Positions 1 through 7,044 of a stretch of 8,066 nucleotides of DNA are shown here, piece by piece (position 1 is the stretch's first letter; each line of letters opens with the position of its first letter). The notes beneath the pieces were generated by a model. It searched no databases. It was not told the origin of the DNA and saw nothing but the letters and a program-made list of their open reading frames with translations. The DNA comes from Gemmatimonadota bacterium (lineage in GTDB: Bacteria > GCA-2686955): positions 1 to 8,066 of the forward strand of contig JALXCG010000127.1 of the NCBI GenBank assembly GCA_026991065.1. Reading direction: 5' to 3'. Position numbers and translations under genes: made by a program.

Positions 1-321
1 GTGCTCCTGCATCCAGGCCATCTCATCCGTTTCCAGGGAGTCCGCCTCCAGCCCCCGGTAAACATCACCGGCGAAAGCCAGGACCGCCGCCTTGGATTCG
101 GTCGTCGCGAGAGGCAGCTCCAGCTTCTGGTAGCGTTCCCAGTTCAGCGTTGCTAGTGCCGGACTGAGCCGCATGAGTTGGCGGAGCTGGTCGGCGCTCG
201 CGGCCTTCATCAGCGCGATCAGTTCAGCGCTGTCCTGCATCAGAGCCGGCTCGGTGGTTGGCAAAGGCAGGGTTGCCGGAGCAAAGTCAAGCTTCTTCGC
301 GGGCGAGATCACTGCAAACAT
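1..321 (-). CDS. yaaA: YaaA/DUF328 family protein, peroxide-stress type (5' part only; continues beyond left edge)
   Basis: Reading the minus strand from 321 gives 107 uninterrupted codons that reach the window edge without a stop. The N-terminus MFAVISPAKKLDF matches the family start (E. coli YaaA begins MLILISPAKTLD). Further family landmarks follow in order: a LMKAASADQLRQLMRLSPALA segment (residues 38-58), like E. coli LTPPQISTLMRISDKLA; NWERYQ (60-65); and AVLAFAGDVYRGLEA (79-93), like AILAFKGDVYTGLQA. E. coli YaaA has about 258 residues, so roughly 40 percent is present. From the family: YaaA is a cytoplasmic DNA-binding protein which, in E. coli under OxyR control, limits free iron and oxidative damage during peroxide stress. 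The start at 321 is chosen because it aligns with the family N-terminus; an in-frame ATG at 336 would add five residues, MSAPP. Neither has a strong Shine-Dalgarno; a weak GGATGAG lies 10 bases before 321. Family assignment is confident; a peroxide role in this organism is inferred. Confidence 0.9.
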   Translation of the reverse strand, partial: MFAVISPAKKLDFAPATLPLPTTEPALMQDSAELIALMKAASADQLRQLMRLSPALATLNWERYQKLELPLATTESKAAVLAFAGDVYRGLEADSLETDEMAWMQEH

Positions 322-383
322 GGGTGGGGCACTCATCCGGTTCACGGGGTGGAATTGGGGCGCGCGATGCCGCGGGAGCAGGA

Positions 384-389
384 ATCATA
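384..389 (-). promoter_or_regulatory. Candidate -10 hexamer (TATGAT) for yaaA
   Basis: The minus strand reads TATGATTC here, 62 bases upstream of the preferred yaaA start. TATGAT matches 5 of 6 positions of the TATAAT consensus. No convincing TTGACA-like hexamer lies 16-18 bases further upstream (CGCACC at 17), so this is a weak call. The same octamer TATGATTC occurs at a nearly identical distance upstream of the other minus-strand gene (7938-7945). Confidence 0.3.
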
Positions 390-435
390 GCCGGAGATCT
401 TGCGCCGGTGCGGGTTAGATGTTCTACTAAATCGA

Positions 436-454
436 ACACGCGATAATTGCGTGT
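436..454. promoter_or_regulatory. 19-bp dyad over a GATAAT -10-like hexamer; candidate operator/promoter
   Basis: The sequence ACACGCGATAATTGCGTGT is a 9+1+9 inverted repeat with a single mismatched pair (G442 versus T448). It covers GATAAT at 442-447, which matches the -10 consensus at 5 of 6 positions on the plus strand. It lies between the divergent yaaA and giant beta-helix genes, about 140 bases upstream of the ATG at 594. The -35 region is poor (ATGTTC at 17-base spacing). The symmetry suits binding of a dimeric regulator; which gene it would control and which protein would bind are unknown. A small RNA hairpin is possible but less natural given the position. Confidence 0.35.
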
Positions 455-593
455 GCCCGAATTCTACCGATGGGCTTTGAACCATCCGCCCGCGCTGATT
501 CTGGGGGCTTGCGGTGATCGCCATTGCCGAAATGCAGACCGAGCGCGCGCTGGGGGAGGAGCCGTATTCATTACTCTTGCCGGGGGTTCCGCC

Positions 594-3500
594 ATGGCAC
601 GCCATTTCTATGCTCTGCTGCTCACACTGGCCTTCTTTTGTGTTGGAAGTGCTCAGGCCATCGTCTACCACAGTGGCGAGATCACGACAGATGAGACCTG
701 GGTTGGAAACGGAGAAGTGCATGTCTTGCAGGGGCATGTTTATGTCAGGGCCGGCGCGACTCTGACCATCGCTCCCGGAGCGATCGTCAAGCCCCAGTCC
801 CGCTACGTGCTTTATGTGACCGGTGGGCGGCTGGTTGCGCAAGGACAACCCTCCAACCACGTGGTCTTCACCTCTTACAAAGACGATACCGCCGGTGGCG
901 ACACCAATGGCGACGGCAGCGGGTCGCAGCCCCTTGCGGGCGATTGGTACCGCCTGGATCTCGCCGATGCAGTGGGGAGTCGCATCGACTATTGCGAATT
1001 TCGTTATGGTGGATATTCAAGCCTGGGATTGGTGCGCCTCTACAATACGGTCTACAGTGCCGACCCCCCGAGCGTCTCCAATTCCACCTTCATGAACTCC
1101 GCGACCGATGGGATCTATCTGGATGGCGCCGCGGCGGTCGAACCATCGATCATCAGTTGCGACTTTTCGGCGATAGGCAGTTCCTCCTATGCCATCAACG
1201 CCAACTCCACCACCCTGCGCGCCACCATTTCACAGAATATCATCGACGCGGCCCGTGGGATCTATGTCCGCGGTGCGTCCACTGTGCAGCAGAATCTGAT
1301 CAGCAACGCCACCGACTGGGCCATCCGCATGGATGGTAGCGGCGCAATCATTCGCAGCAACGCCACCAGTGGCGACACCCACTACGGCTTCTACGCCAAT
1401 GACGCAAATTCCTTGGTCGGCGAGTTGACCAACAATGACTTTTGCGGCGTGGGTGTGTTTCCGGCGCGGGTTGCCGCGGAGGATGTGCGCTGGCTGACCA
1501 GCAACTCTCTGGTCTGTGAGGACGCGGTTGGGTATGAAGTGGTCGGCGGCACCCTGGCGACGACCGCGACCTGGAATGATCTCGGCAAACCCTATGTGCT
1601 CACCGGAACCCACATCACCATTCCGGCGGATCGCGCTTTGGACATCGAAGAGGGGACCATCTTCAAGTTCCGCGACCGCCTGGTGGTCTATGCCTATGGT
1701 CCGCTCAGGGCCATCGGCACCGACACCGCGCCGATCATCTGGACCTCCTTCAAGGACGACAGTGTCGGTGGCGACACCAATCAAGACGGAAACCTCACTT
1801 CACCGGCACCCGCCGACTGGTATCAGATTCGACTTCAGGATGCGGTCAACGCAAAACTCAACTACTGCGATTTCCGCTATGCCGGCTACGGCAATCTCGG
1901 CTCAATCTACATGAGCTACAGCACCTTCACCAGCGCGCCGCCGGAGATCTCGCACTGCAATTTCAGCAACAGCTCATCTTACGGGATCTACTATACCGGC
2001 GGTGCGTCGATCGCCCCGGAGGTGAGCTTCTGCACCTTCTCCGACCTGAGTGACTATGCCATCTACGGCAGCAGCACAGCCTTCCGCGCGGGGTTGGTCG
2101 GCAATCAGATCACGGCCAGCCGGGGGATCTATCTGCGGGGCCCGGCAGTGGCGCGTAACAACACGATCACCGATGCCTCCGAGTGGGCGTTCCGGATCGC
2201 GGGTTCCGGTGCAGTGGTTGACAGCAATACTACCTTGGGATCCACCGGTTACGCGCTCTATGTTGACGACAATACCTACACCCTGCAGAGTTTCGATGGC
2301 AACAATCTTCACGGAACCGGTCCATTCCCACTGCGGGTTGCCGCGGAAAACGTAAACTCGATCAATGCCAATGCCTACGTCTGGACCGGTGCTCGTGGGT
2401 TCGAGTGTCTGGGCGGAACCATCGACTCCAACATCTCCTGGAACAAGACCATGGTGCCGGTGGTGGTCCTCGACAGCCACGTGACCATCGACGCCGGTGC
2501 GACCCTGACCATCAATCCCGGCGCCATTGTGAAGTGGCGTGACCAGTTGGTTCTCTACGTCAACGGTCGCCTGGATGCAGTTGGGACCGAGGCCGAGCCG
2601 ATTATCTTCACCTCGTATAAGGATGACACTGCCGGCGGCGACACCAACGGCGACGGCTCCGCGACCCAACCCTCGCCCGGCGACTGGTATCAAGTCCGCC
2701 TGCAGGATTCCATCAACTCTCACATGCGTTACTGCGATCTTCGCTATGGCGGCGCCGGCAATATCGGTCTCCTCTACTTGACCTATGGGAACTACATCGA
2801 TACTCCGCCGATCATCAATGATTGCGTATTCAGCCACAGCTCCTCCCACGGCATCTACTACACCGGTGGCGCTGCGATCGAGCCGCTGATCACCGACAAC
2901 GTTTTCGCGGACAACAGCAACTACGCCATCTACGGCTACTCGACCACCGCCCTGCCGACGATCGCCCGGAATGCCATTACCGGCACCGACGGCATCTATG
3001 TCCGCAGTGCGGCGCAGATCCTCAATAACACCATTACCGATGCGACCAACTACGCATTCCGGATTGCCGGAAGCGGTGCCGATATTACCAACAACACGAC
3101 CCAGGGAAACACCAACTACGCCGTCTATGTGGATGACGGAGACCACACCCTGGGGAGTTTCTCCGGCAATAGTTTCGCCGGAACCGGCGCCTACCCGCTG
3201 CGCCTTCACGCCGATGACATGCGCAAGATCGCGCTTAATAGCATCTCCGGCTGGACCGGCGCCCTGGCATTCAAGTGCACGGGCGGAACTCTCACGCAGA
3301 GCGCGACCTGGCCGGTCGGAATGCCGATCCAGATGGAGTACACCCACACCACGGTGGCCGCCGGCGACACGCTGACTCTGCCCGCCGGATCGGCTCTGAA
3401 GTACCGCGACAGGCTCCTGCTCTATGTCCGCGGGACCCTGATCGCCGACGGCACCCCCGGCGCCCCGGTCTATTTCACCTCCGCCAAGGATGACGCGGTG

Positions 3501-6500
3501 GGGGGAGACACCAACGGCGACGGCAATGCCACCACTCCCGCGCCGGGAGATTGGTACCGCATTCAGTTTGAAGACAGTCCCGGCAGCCTCATGGACAACG
3601 TTCATGTGCTCTATGGAGGCTATTCCAGCAGTGGCGCGGTGCGCGTCTACCATACTCTCTGGGTGGATCCGGCACCGAAGATTCAGAATTGTACGATCAG
3701 CCAGAGCAGCACTCAGGGAATCTATCTTGATGGCGGATCCGCCTCGGTCCCAACCGTTGCCGGCAACACCATCGACAACTGTTCCGATTGGGCGATCCAC
3801 AGCAACTCTACCACTCTGGCGCCCAATATCACCGACAATGTGATCGACGGCGCTCGCGGCATCTACGTCCGCGGTCCCTCCTACATCGCTCGCAACCTGG
3901 TCTCCAATGCAAGCGACTATGCGATCCGCATCGGCGGCAGCGGTTGCAATGTGGCCAGCAACGCGACCAACGGTTCCACCAACTACGCGCTCTATGTCGA
4001 TGACGGCGCTTTCACCCTGGACAATCTCTCCAACAATACTTTCGGCGGCTCCGGTGTTTGGCCCCTGCGCCTCCATGCCGACGATGTTCGTCGCATCGCC
4101 GCCAACACCATCACCTATCCCAATCTCCTCGGGTTCAAGGTGGTTGGCGGCACACTCTCCACCGACGCCGTATGGCACGCGGGTGTGCCACTGGTGATCC
4201 AATATACGAACGTGACGGTCCCCGACGGCGTGACCCTGACCATGGAGCCCGGCACCATCGTCAAATTCGACGCCCGCGTCTATTTCTATGTCTATGGGCA
4301 GCTACTCTCCGATGGCACCGGACAGGATTCCATCTACTTCACTTCCTACAAGGATGACTCCGCGGGTGGCGATACCAACAACGACGGCACCACCACCTCT
4401 CCCGCGCCCGGCGACTGGTATCGAATCCAGATCCAGGATGCCCCCGGCAGCAGGCTGACTCGCACCGTTGTGCGCTATGCCGGCTATAACAACGTCGGGG
4501 CGGTTCGACTCTACGATTCCATCACCTCGACCCCCGCGCCGGTTGTGCAGAACTGCACCATCGAAAACAGCGCCTCCTATGGCATCTATGTCGATGGTGG
4601 CGGCGGTGCAACCCCCGACCTTTCGGGCAACAGCTTCACCGGCTGTGGCGACTACGCCATCTACGCCAACACCACGACCCAGTTGCCGACCATTTCCCAG
4701 AACCAGATCGACGGTCCGCGCGGCGTCTACACCCGCTCCAACTGCAGCGTGACCCAGAACGCCGTGCAAAACGCCACCGATTGGGCATTCCGGGTGGCTG
4801 CCGGAGCCCCTACCCTGAACTCCAACACCACCAGCGGTAGCACCGGCTACGCGGTCTTCTGCGACAGCGGCACCGCATTCACCAGTTTCGCCGGCAACAC
4901 ATTCAATGGCACTGGGCTCTATCCGCTGCGGATTCCCGTCGACGAGGTGCGCCGCCTGCCCGGCAACACCATCAACTGGCCGGGCGCGCTGGCCATTGAA
5001 CTTTTCGGCGGGACCATCGCGACTTCGGCTACCTGGTACAACACCGGCCTCCCTTACATCATGCTTGGCGCCAGCAGCACTGTAAATGCTGGCGTTACCC
5101 TGACCCTGGATGCCGGCGTGATCCTGAAATGGAATCGCTATGCCATGACCGTGAACGGCTCGCTGATCTGCCAGGGCAACGCGGCCAACCCGGTGGTCTT
5201 TACCTCTTACCGCGACGATGATTGGGGTGGAGACAGCAACAATGATGGCAACGCCAGCCAACCGGCCGCCGGAGATTGGTATTATCTCTACTTCCCCAAC
5301 TCCGCCGCTTCCGGTCAGATCGCGTATACGCGTTTCCTTTACGGCGGCTATTCCAATGGTTACACCGTTTATGCCCGCGACAACGATCTCACCATGACCG
5401 ACTCGGTGATCAATCACGGCACCACCTACGGTCTCTATCTCTACAACTCCTCCGGCAACATTACCCGTACCACGCTGCGCAATCAGCAATACGGAGCCTA
5501 CTGCACGGCCGGATCCGCGACCCGTTTCAATCGCTGCAACATCGACAACAACAGCACCTACGGGCTCTACAACGCCGATGCCGGGCTCACCGTCAATGCC
5601 GCCGGTTGCTGGTGGGGTAGCGACACCGGCCCCTACCACGCCAGCAGCAACCCGACCGGTCAGGGCAATGCGGTCTCCGACTATGTAACCTACGCTCCCT
5701 GGAGCAACTTCGAGTTCCTTCCGGACGATGTTGTGGTCGACCTGACCTCTTTCCAGTCCATTGTGCCTCGGGGCGGCTCTCTCGACTTCCGCGAAGTGAT
5801 CGCCAATACCAGCACGGAGGCGAAGAGCTTCCAGAAGCGCTTCCTGGTTTACAACGGCGTCGGCCAACTCTACTACCAGTTCCCGCCCGTGCCGGTCAAC
5901 CTGGCGCCCGAGCAGAGTCAAACCACCATCTACACGCTCACAGTTCCCGGGAACGTGCCGGTGGACTTCTACACCCTCGAATCCTACCTCTACGACGGCC
6001 CCACCCACCTCGATTCCGACAGCATTCAGGTGCAGGTGATCGAGCATGCCCCGTCCGACCCGGAGCGGGTAGCCAGCAGCGCAAGCGCAGCCGTGGCGGA
6101 TGATCGCGGCGCGGCCCCCGGCGGTTTGCGGGCGCTTTCCTCGGGCACTGGCGGTGGCTCCGCCCGCGGCAGCCGCGGCGACGACCTCGCCGGCATCGCG
6201 ACCACCCGCAGCGTCGAGAAGCGCGCTCCCGTGGCGCGCTGGACCCTCACCATCGAATCGCGCACCTTTAGCGGTGGTTCAGAGCCGCGCCTGGAGAGTG
6301 TCTCCGTGACTGTTCTGGAGGGCGAGCCGGTGAGCCCGGAGGCCAAGGCGGAAGCCCTTGACGCCGCGCGCGAGCTGGGTCTCGTGCCGGATGACGCGGG
6401 GAGCGATTCGCCCCAGGACCAGCCGACCGTGGATGAGAACCGCTCGCGGCCGACCCCGCGGCACTTCGGTCTGGCTCCGGCCGCGCCCAATCCCTTCAAC

Positions 6501-6737
6501 CCACGGACGACGCTGCGCTTCGCCTTGACCGAAGCAAGCTACGCGCGCCTGGTGGTTTACGACAGCTCCGGTCGCCGCGTGGCAACCCTGCTGGAGGGGG
6601 AGCGGGCAGCCGGTGAATACGCCGTGACCTGGGACGGCCGCAACGATCAGGGTCGCGCCGTGCCGAGTGGTGTCTATCACGCGCTGCTGGAAGCCGGCGA
6701 GAACCGCGCCTTGCGGCGTCTCCTCCTGGTGAAGTAG
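594..6737 (+). CDS. Giant exported parallel beta-helix repeat protein with Ig-like and FlgD-Ig/T9SS-like C-terminal domains
   Basis: The protein has 2047 residues. Residues 1-22 are a signal peptide: MARH, a hydrophobic core (FYALLLTLAFFCVG), and cleavage after AQA. Residues 27-1703 hold six tandem beta-helix units, five of 287-291 residues and a shortened sixth. Each opens with a TxxAGxTLTIxPGxIxK segment, then VxGxLxAxGT, FTSYKDD and GGDTNxDG...PxPGDWY, followed by short coils rich in NxT, GIY, YAI and NTI. The sixth ends in GCWWGSDTGPYH...NAVSDYVTYAPW, a common closing motif of secreted beta-helix proteins. Residues about 1704-1817 look Ig-like, 1818-1957 are a low-complexity linker, and 1958-2047 are a FlgD-Ig/sorting-like domain. 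I chose ATG 594 because it places the signal peptide at the N-terminus; the frame is open back to TTG 447, but those 49 residues look non-coding. The Shine-Dalgarno is weak (GGGGG, 7 bases upstream). The likely role is as a cell-surface or secreted rod for adhesion or glycan binding. I see no catalytic motif, and no specific function can be assigned. Confidence 0.9.
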   Translation: MARHFYALLLTLAFFCVGSAQAIVYHSGEITTDETWVGNGEVHVLQGHVYVRAGATLTIAPGAIVKPQSRYVLYVTGGRLVAQGQPSNHVVFTSYKDDTAGGDTNGDGSGSQPLAGDWYRLDLADAVGSRIDYCEFRYGGYSSLGLVRLYNTVYSADPPSVSNSTFMNSATDGIYLDGAAAVEPSIISCDFSAIGSSSYAINANSTTLRATISQNIIDAARGIYVRGASTVQQNLISNATDWAIRMDGSGAIIRSNATSGDTHYGFYANDANSLVGELTNNDFCGVGVFPARVAAEDVRWLTSNSLVCEDAVGYEVVGGTLATTATWNDLGKPYVLTGTHITIPADRALDIEEGTIFKFRDRLVVYAYGPLRAIGTDTAPIIWTSFKDDSVGGDTNQDGNLTSPAPADWYQIRLQDAVNAKLNYCDFRYAGYGNLGSIYMSYSTFTSAPPEISHCNFSNSSSYGIYYTGGASIAPEVSFCTFSDLSDYAIYGSSTAFRAGLVGNQITASRGIYLRGPAVARNNTITDASEWAFRIAGSGAVVDSNTTLGSTGYALYVDDNTYTLQSFDGNNLHGTGPFPLRVAAENVNSINANAYVWTGARGFECLGGTIDSNISWNKTMVPVVVLDSHVTIDAGATLTINPGAIVKWRDQLVLYVNGRLDAVGTEAEPIIFTSYKDDTAGGDTNGDGSATQPSPGDWYQVRLQDSINSHMRYCDLRYGGAGNIGLLYLTYGNYIDTPPIINDCVFSHSSSHGIYYTGGAAIEPLITDNVFADNSNYAIYGYSTTALPTIARNAITGTDGIYVRSAAQILNNTITDATNYAFRIAGSGADITNNTTQGNTNYAVYVDDGDHTLGSFSGNSFAGTGAYPLRLHADDMRKIALNSISGWTGALAFKCTGGTLTQSATWPVGMPIQMEYTHTTVAAGDTLTLPAGSALKYRDRLLLYVRGTLIADGTPGAPVYFTSAKDDAVGGDTNGDGNATTPAPGDWYRIQFEDSPGSLMDNVHVLYGGYSSSGAVRVYHTLWVDPAPKIQNCTISQSSTQGIYLDGGSASVPTVAGNTIDNCSDWAIHSNSTTLAPNITDNVIDGARGIYVRGPSYIARNLVSNASDYAIRIGGSGCNVASNATNGSTNYALYVDDGAFTLDNLSNNTFGGSGVWPLRLHADDVRRIAANTITYPNLLGFKVVGGTLSTDAVWHAGVPLVIQYTNVTVPDGVTLTMEPGTIVKFDARVYFYVYGQLLSDGTGQDSIYFTSYKDDSAGGDTNNDGTTTSPAPGDWYRIQIQDAPGSRLTRTVVRYAGYNNVGAVRLYDSITSTPAPVVQNCTIENSASYGIYVDGGGGATPDLSGNSFTGCGDYAIYANTTTQLPTISQNQIDGPRGVYTRSNCSVTQNAVQNATDWAFRVAAGAPTLNSNTTSGSTGYAVFCDSGTAFTSFAGNTFNGTGLYPLRIPVDEVRRLPGNTINWPGALAIELFGGTIATSATWYNTGLPYIMLGASSTVNAGVTLTLDAGVILKWNRYAMTVNGSLICQGNAANPVVFTSYRDDDWGGDSNNDGNASQPAAGDWYYLYFPNSAASGQIAYTRFLYGGYSNGYTVYARDNDLTMTDSVINHGTTYGLYLYNSSGNITRTTLRNQQYGAYCTAGSATRFNRCNIDNNSTYGLYNADAGLTVNAAGCWWGSDTGPYHASSNPTGQGNAVSDYVTYAPWSNFEFLPDDVVVDLTSFQSIVPRGGSLDFREVIANTSTEAKSFQKRFLVYNGVGQLYYQFPPVPVNLAPEQSQTTIYTLTVPGNVPVDFYTLESYLYDGPTHLDSDSIQVQVIEHAPSDPERVASSASAAVADDRGAAPGGLRALSSGTGGGSARGSRGDDLAGIATTRSVEKRAPVARWTLTIESRTFSGGSEPRLESVSVTVLEGEPVSPEAKAEALDAARELGLVPDDAGSDSPQDQPTVDENRSRPTPRHFGLAPAAPNPFNPRTTLRFALTEASYARLVVYDSSGRRVATLLEGERAAGEYAVTWDGRNDQGRAVPSGVYHALLEAGENRALRRLLLVK
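672..5702 (+). repeat. Six tandem ~289-codon beta-helix units within the giant gene (sixth shortened)
   Basis: Units begin at 672, 1545, 2412, 3282, 4146 and 5007, and the last ends at 5702. Lengths are 291, 289, 290, 288, 287 and 232 codons. From unit 2 onward the boundary is the GGT[LI]xxxxxW motif (GGTLATTATW, GGTIDSNISW, GGTLTQSATW, GGTLSTDAVW, GGTIATSATW). An internal anchor, (V/I)(V/I/Y)(F/W)TSxxDD, starts at 861, 1734, 2601, 3468, 4332 and 5193, giving spacings of 873, 867, 867, 864 and 861 bases. Other motifs recurring in units 1-5 are YGGY/YAGY, P.I..C.F/I, GIY, YAI, RGIYVRG or similar, and P(A/L)R.....V followed by N. The units are similar in protein but clearly diverged in DNA, so they are not recent copies. 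Units 2 and 3 look closest to each other (both have GIYYTGGA and AFRIAGSGA). Confidence 0.9.
5703..6044 (+). other. Ig-like domain of the giant protein (residues ~1704-1817)
   Basis: After the beta-helix closing motif, the sequence turns into alternating beta-strand patterns: VVVDLTSFQSIVPRGGSLDF, then VIANTSTEAKSFQKRFLVY, VPVNLAPEQSQTTIYTLTVP, and DSDSIQVQVIE. A GG near the start, an N-x-(S/T) turn, a LAPEQ edge and a TVPGN motif followed by a tyrosine strand suggest a CARDB- or Ig-like sandwich. The same sequence pattern appears at the C-terminus of the exported redoxin encoded at 7045-7875. It probably acts as a spacer or anchoring module between the rod and the C-terminal sorting-like domain. 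The fold assignment is from pattern only. Confidence 0.6.
6465..6734 (+). other. FlgD-Ig / type-9-secretion-like C-terminal domain of the giant protein (residues 1958-2047)
   Basis: The last 90 residues open with FGLAPAAPNPFNPRTTLRF and continue with ARLVVYDSSGRRVATLLEG, GEYAVTWDGRNDQGRAVPSG and VYHALLEAGENRALRRLLLVK. This order (PNPFNP, a strand ending in F, LxVYDxxGRxVxxL, GxxxxxWDGxxxxGxxVxSGxY, KLLLxK) is the classical FlgD-Ig/por-secretion C-terminal module found on exported proteins of FCB-group bacteria. In Bacteroidota such domains direct export by the type IX system and attachment to the outer surface. Whether this organism uses that machinery cannot be seen here. The domain is complete to the stop codon. 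Confidence 0.85.
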
Positions 6738-6779
6738 AAGCGACTGCAGGCGCGCAGCCGTAGCGCGCTGCTCTGCGCC

Positions 6780-6815
6780 GCGGCGGGCCGGGGTTTCACG
6801 CCCCGGGTCCGCCGC
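6780..6815 (+). terminator. Stem-loop terminator candidate of the giant beta-helix gene
   Basis: The left arm (6780-6793) pairs with the right arm (6801-6815) over 14 base pairs, with one bulged G (6805) and a 7-base loop TTTCACG. It starts 43 bases after the stop codon. One pair is G6787 with T6808, a G-U wobble in plus-strand RNA but a C-A mismatch in minus-strand RNA, so the fold favours the transcript of the giant gene. The following tract is TTGCTTCCC, a weak U-run, so termination may be only partial or may rely on the hairpin alone. Confidence 0.5.
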
Positions 6816-6973
6816 TTGCTTCCCAGCGCCGGAACTTCGCGCTCCTTGTTCGCGTAGCAGTCAACGATCCAAAGAGCCATCCGCTGACACCCGCGGAGTT
6901 CTGGTCGCCGAAGTGGTCGAGGAGCTGCGGCGGAAGTAAGCCCGGCTCTCCCGGCCGCCCTTCAACAGAAGAA

Positions 6974-7014
6974 GCGCCCGCCGCTCCCTGCCCGGAGGCC
7001 GGAGCGACAGGCGC
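6974..7014 (-). terminator. Stem-loop terminator candidate of the exported redoxin gene
   Basis: In the minus direction the arm at 7014-7001 (GCGCCTGTCGCTCC) pairs along all 14 positions with the arm at 6987-6974 (GGAGCGGCGGGCGC). Two of these pairs are G-U wobbles, which become C-A mismatches in plus-strand RNA, so the fold belongs to the minus-strand transcript. The 13-base loop can form a small inner GCC-TCCG-GGC hairpin. The structure begins 30 bases after the redoxin stop codon and is followed by the pyrimidine-rich TTCTTCTGTTG, a modest U-tract. Confidence 0.6.
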
Positions 7015-7044
7015 CGAAAGAAGCCGATCTAACCCGAAAAAGCG

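Larger units (their letters stand above)
6738..7044. other. Convergent intergenic region with no supported gene
   Basis: These 307 bases lie between the stop codons of the plus-strand giant gene and the minus-strand redoxin gene. They hold two strong stem-loops, annotated separately, and a smaller GCGCGC-AGCCGTA-GCGCGC hairpin at 6750-6768 just after the giant gene. One short open stretch ends at TAA 6937-6939 with the plausible-looking tail RGVLVAEVVEELRRK, but it has no ATG or ribosome binding site and I do not call it. Confidence 0.6.

Noticed and set aside
447-593. Upstream extension of the giant gene from a TTG at 447
   Set aside because: The added 49 residues (MRVPEFYRWALNHPP...) look non-coding and would bury the clear signal peptide that starts at ATG 594.
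342-860. 172-residue open frame on the minus strand across the divergent region
   Set aside because: It overlaps the signal peptide and first unit of the giant gene antisense, shows no family motif, and would occupy the putative promoter region.
1974-6047. Long open frames on the minus strand inside the giant gene (742 residues at 1974-4202 and 581 residues at 4302-6047)
   Set aside because: They are antisense shadows of a GC-rich, codon-biased repeat gene: their sequence is low in recognisable motifs, rich in G, A and V, and repeats with the same period as the sense frame. The sense frame has a signal peptide and recognisable domains.
6823-6939. Short plus-strand open stretch ending RGVLVAEVVEELRRK with TAA at 6937-6939
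   Set aside because: The tail looks protein-like, but the stretch has no ATG, no Shine-Dalgarno and no recognisable homology, and it begins right after a terminator-like hairpin. It could be a gene relic, but this is not supportable.
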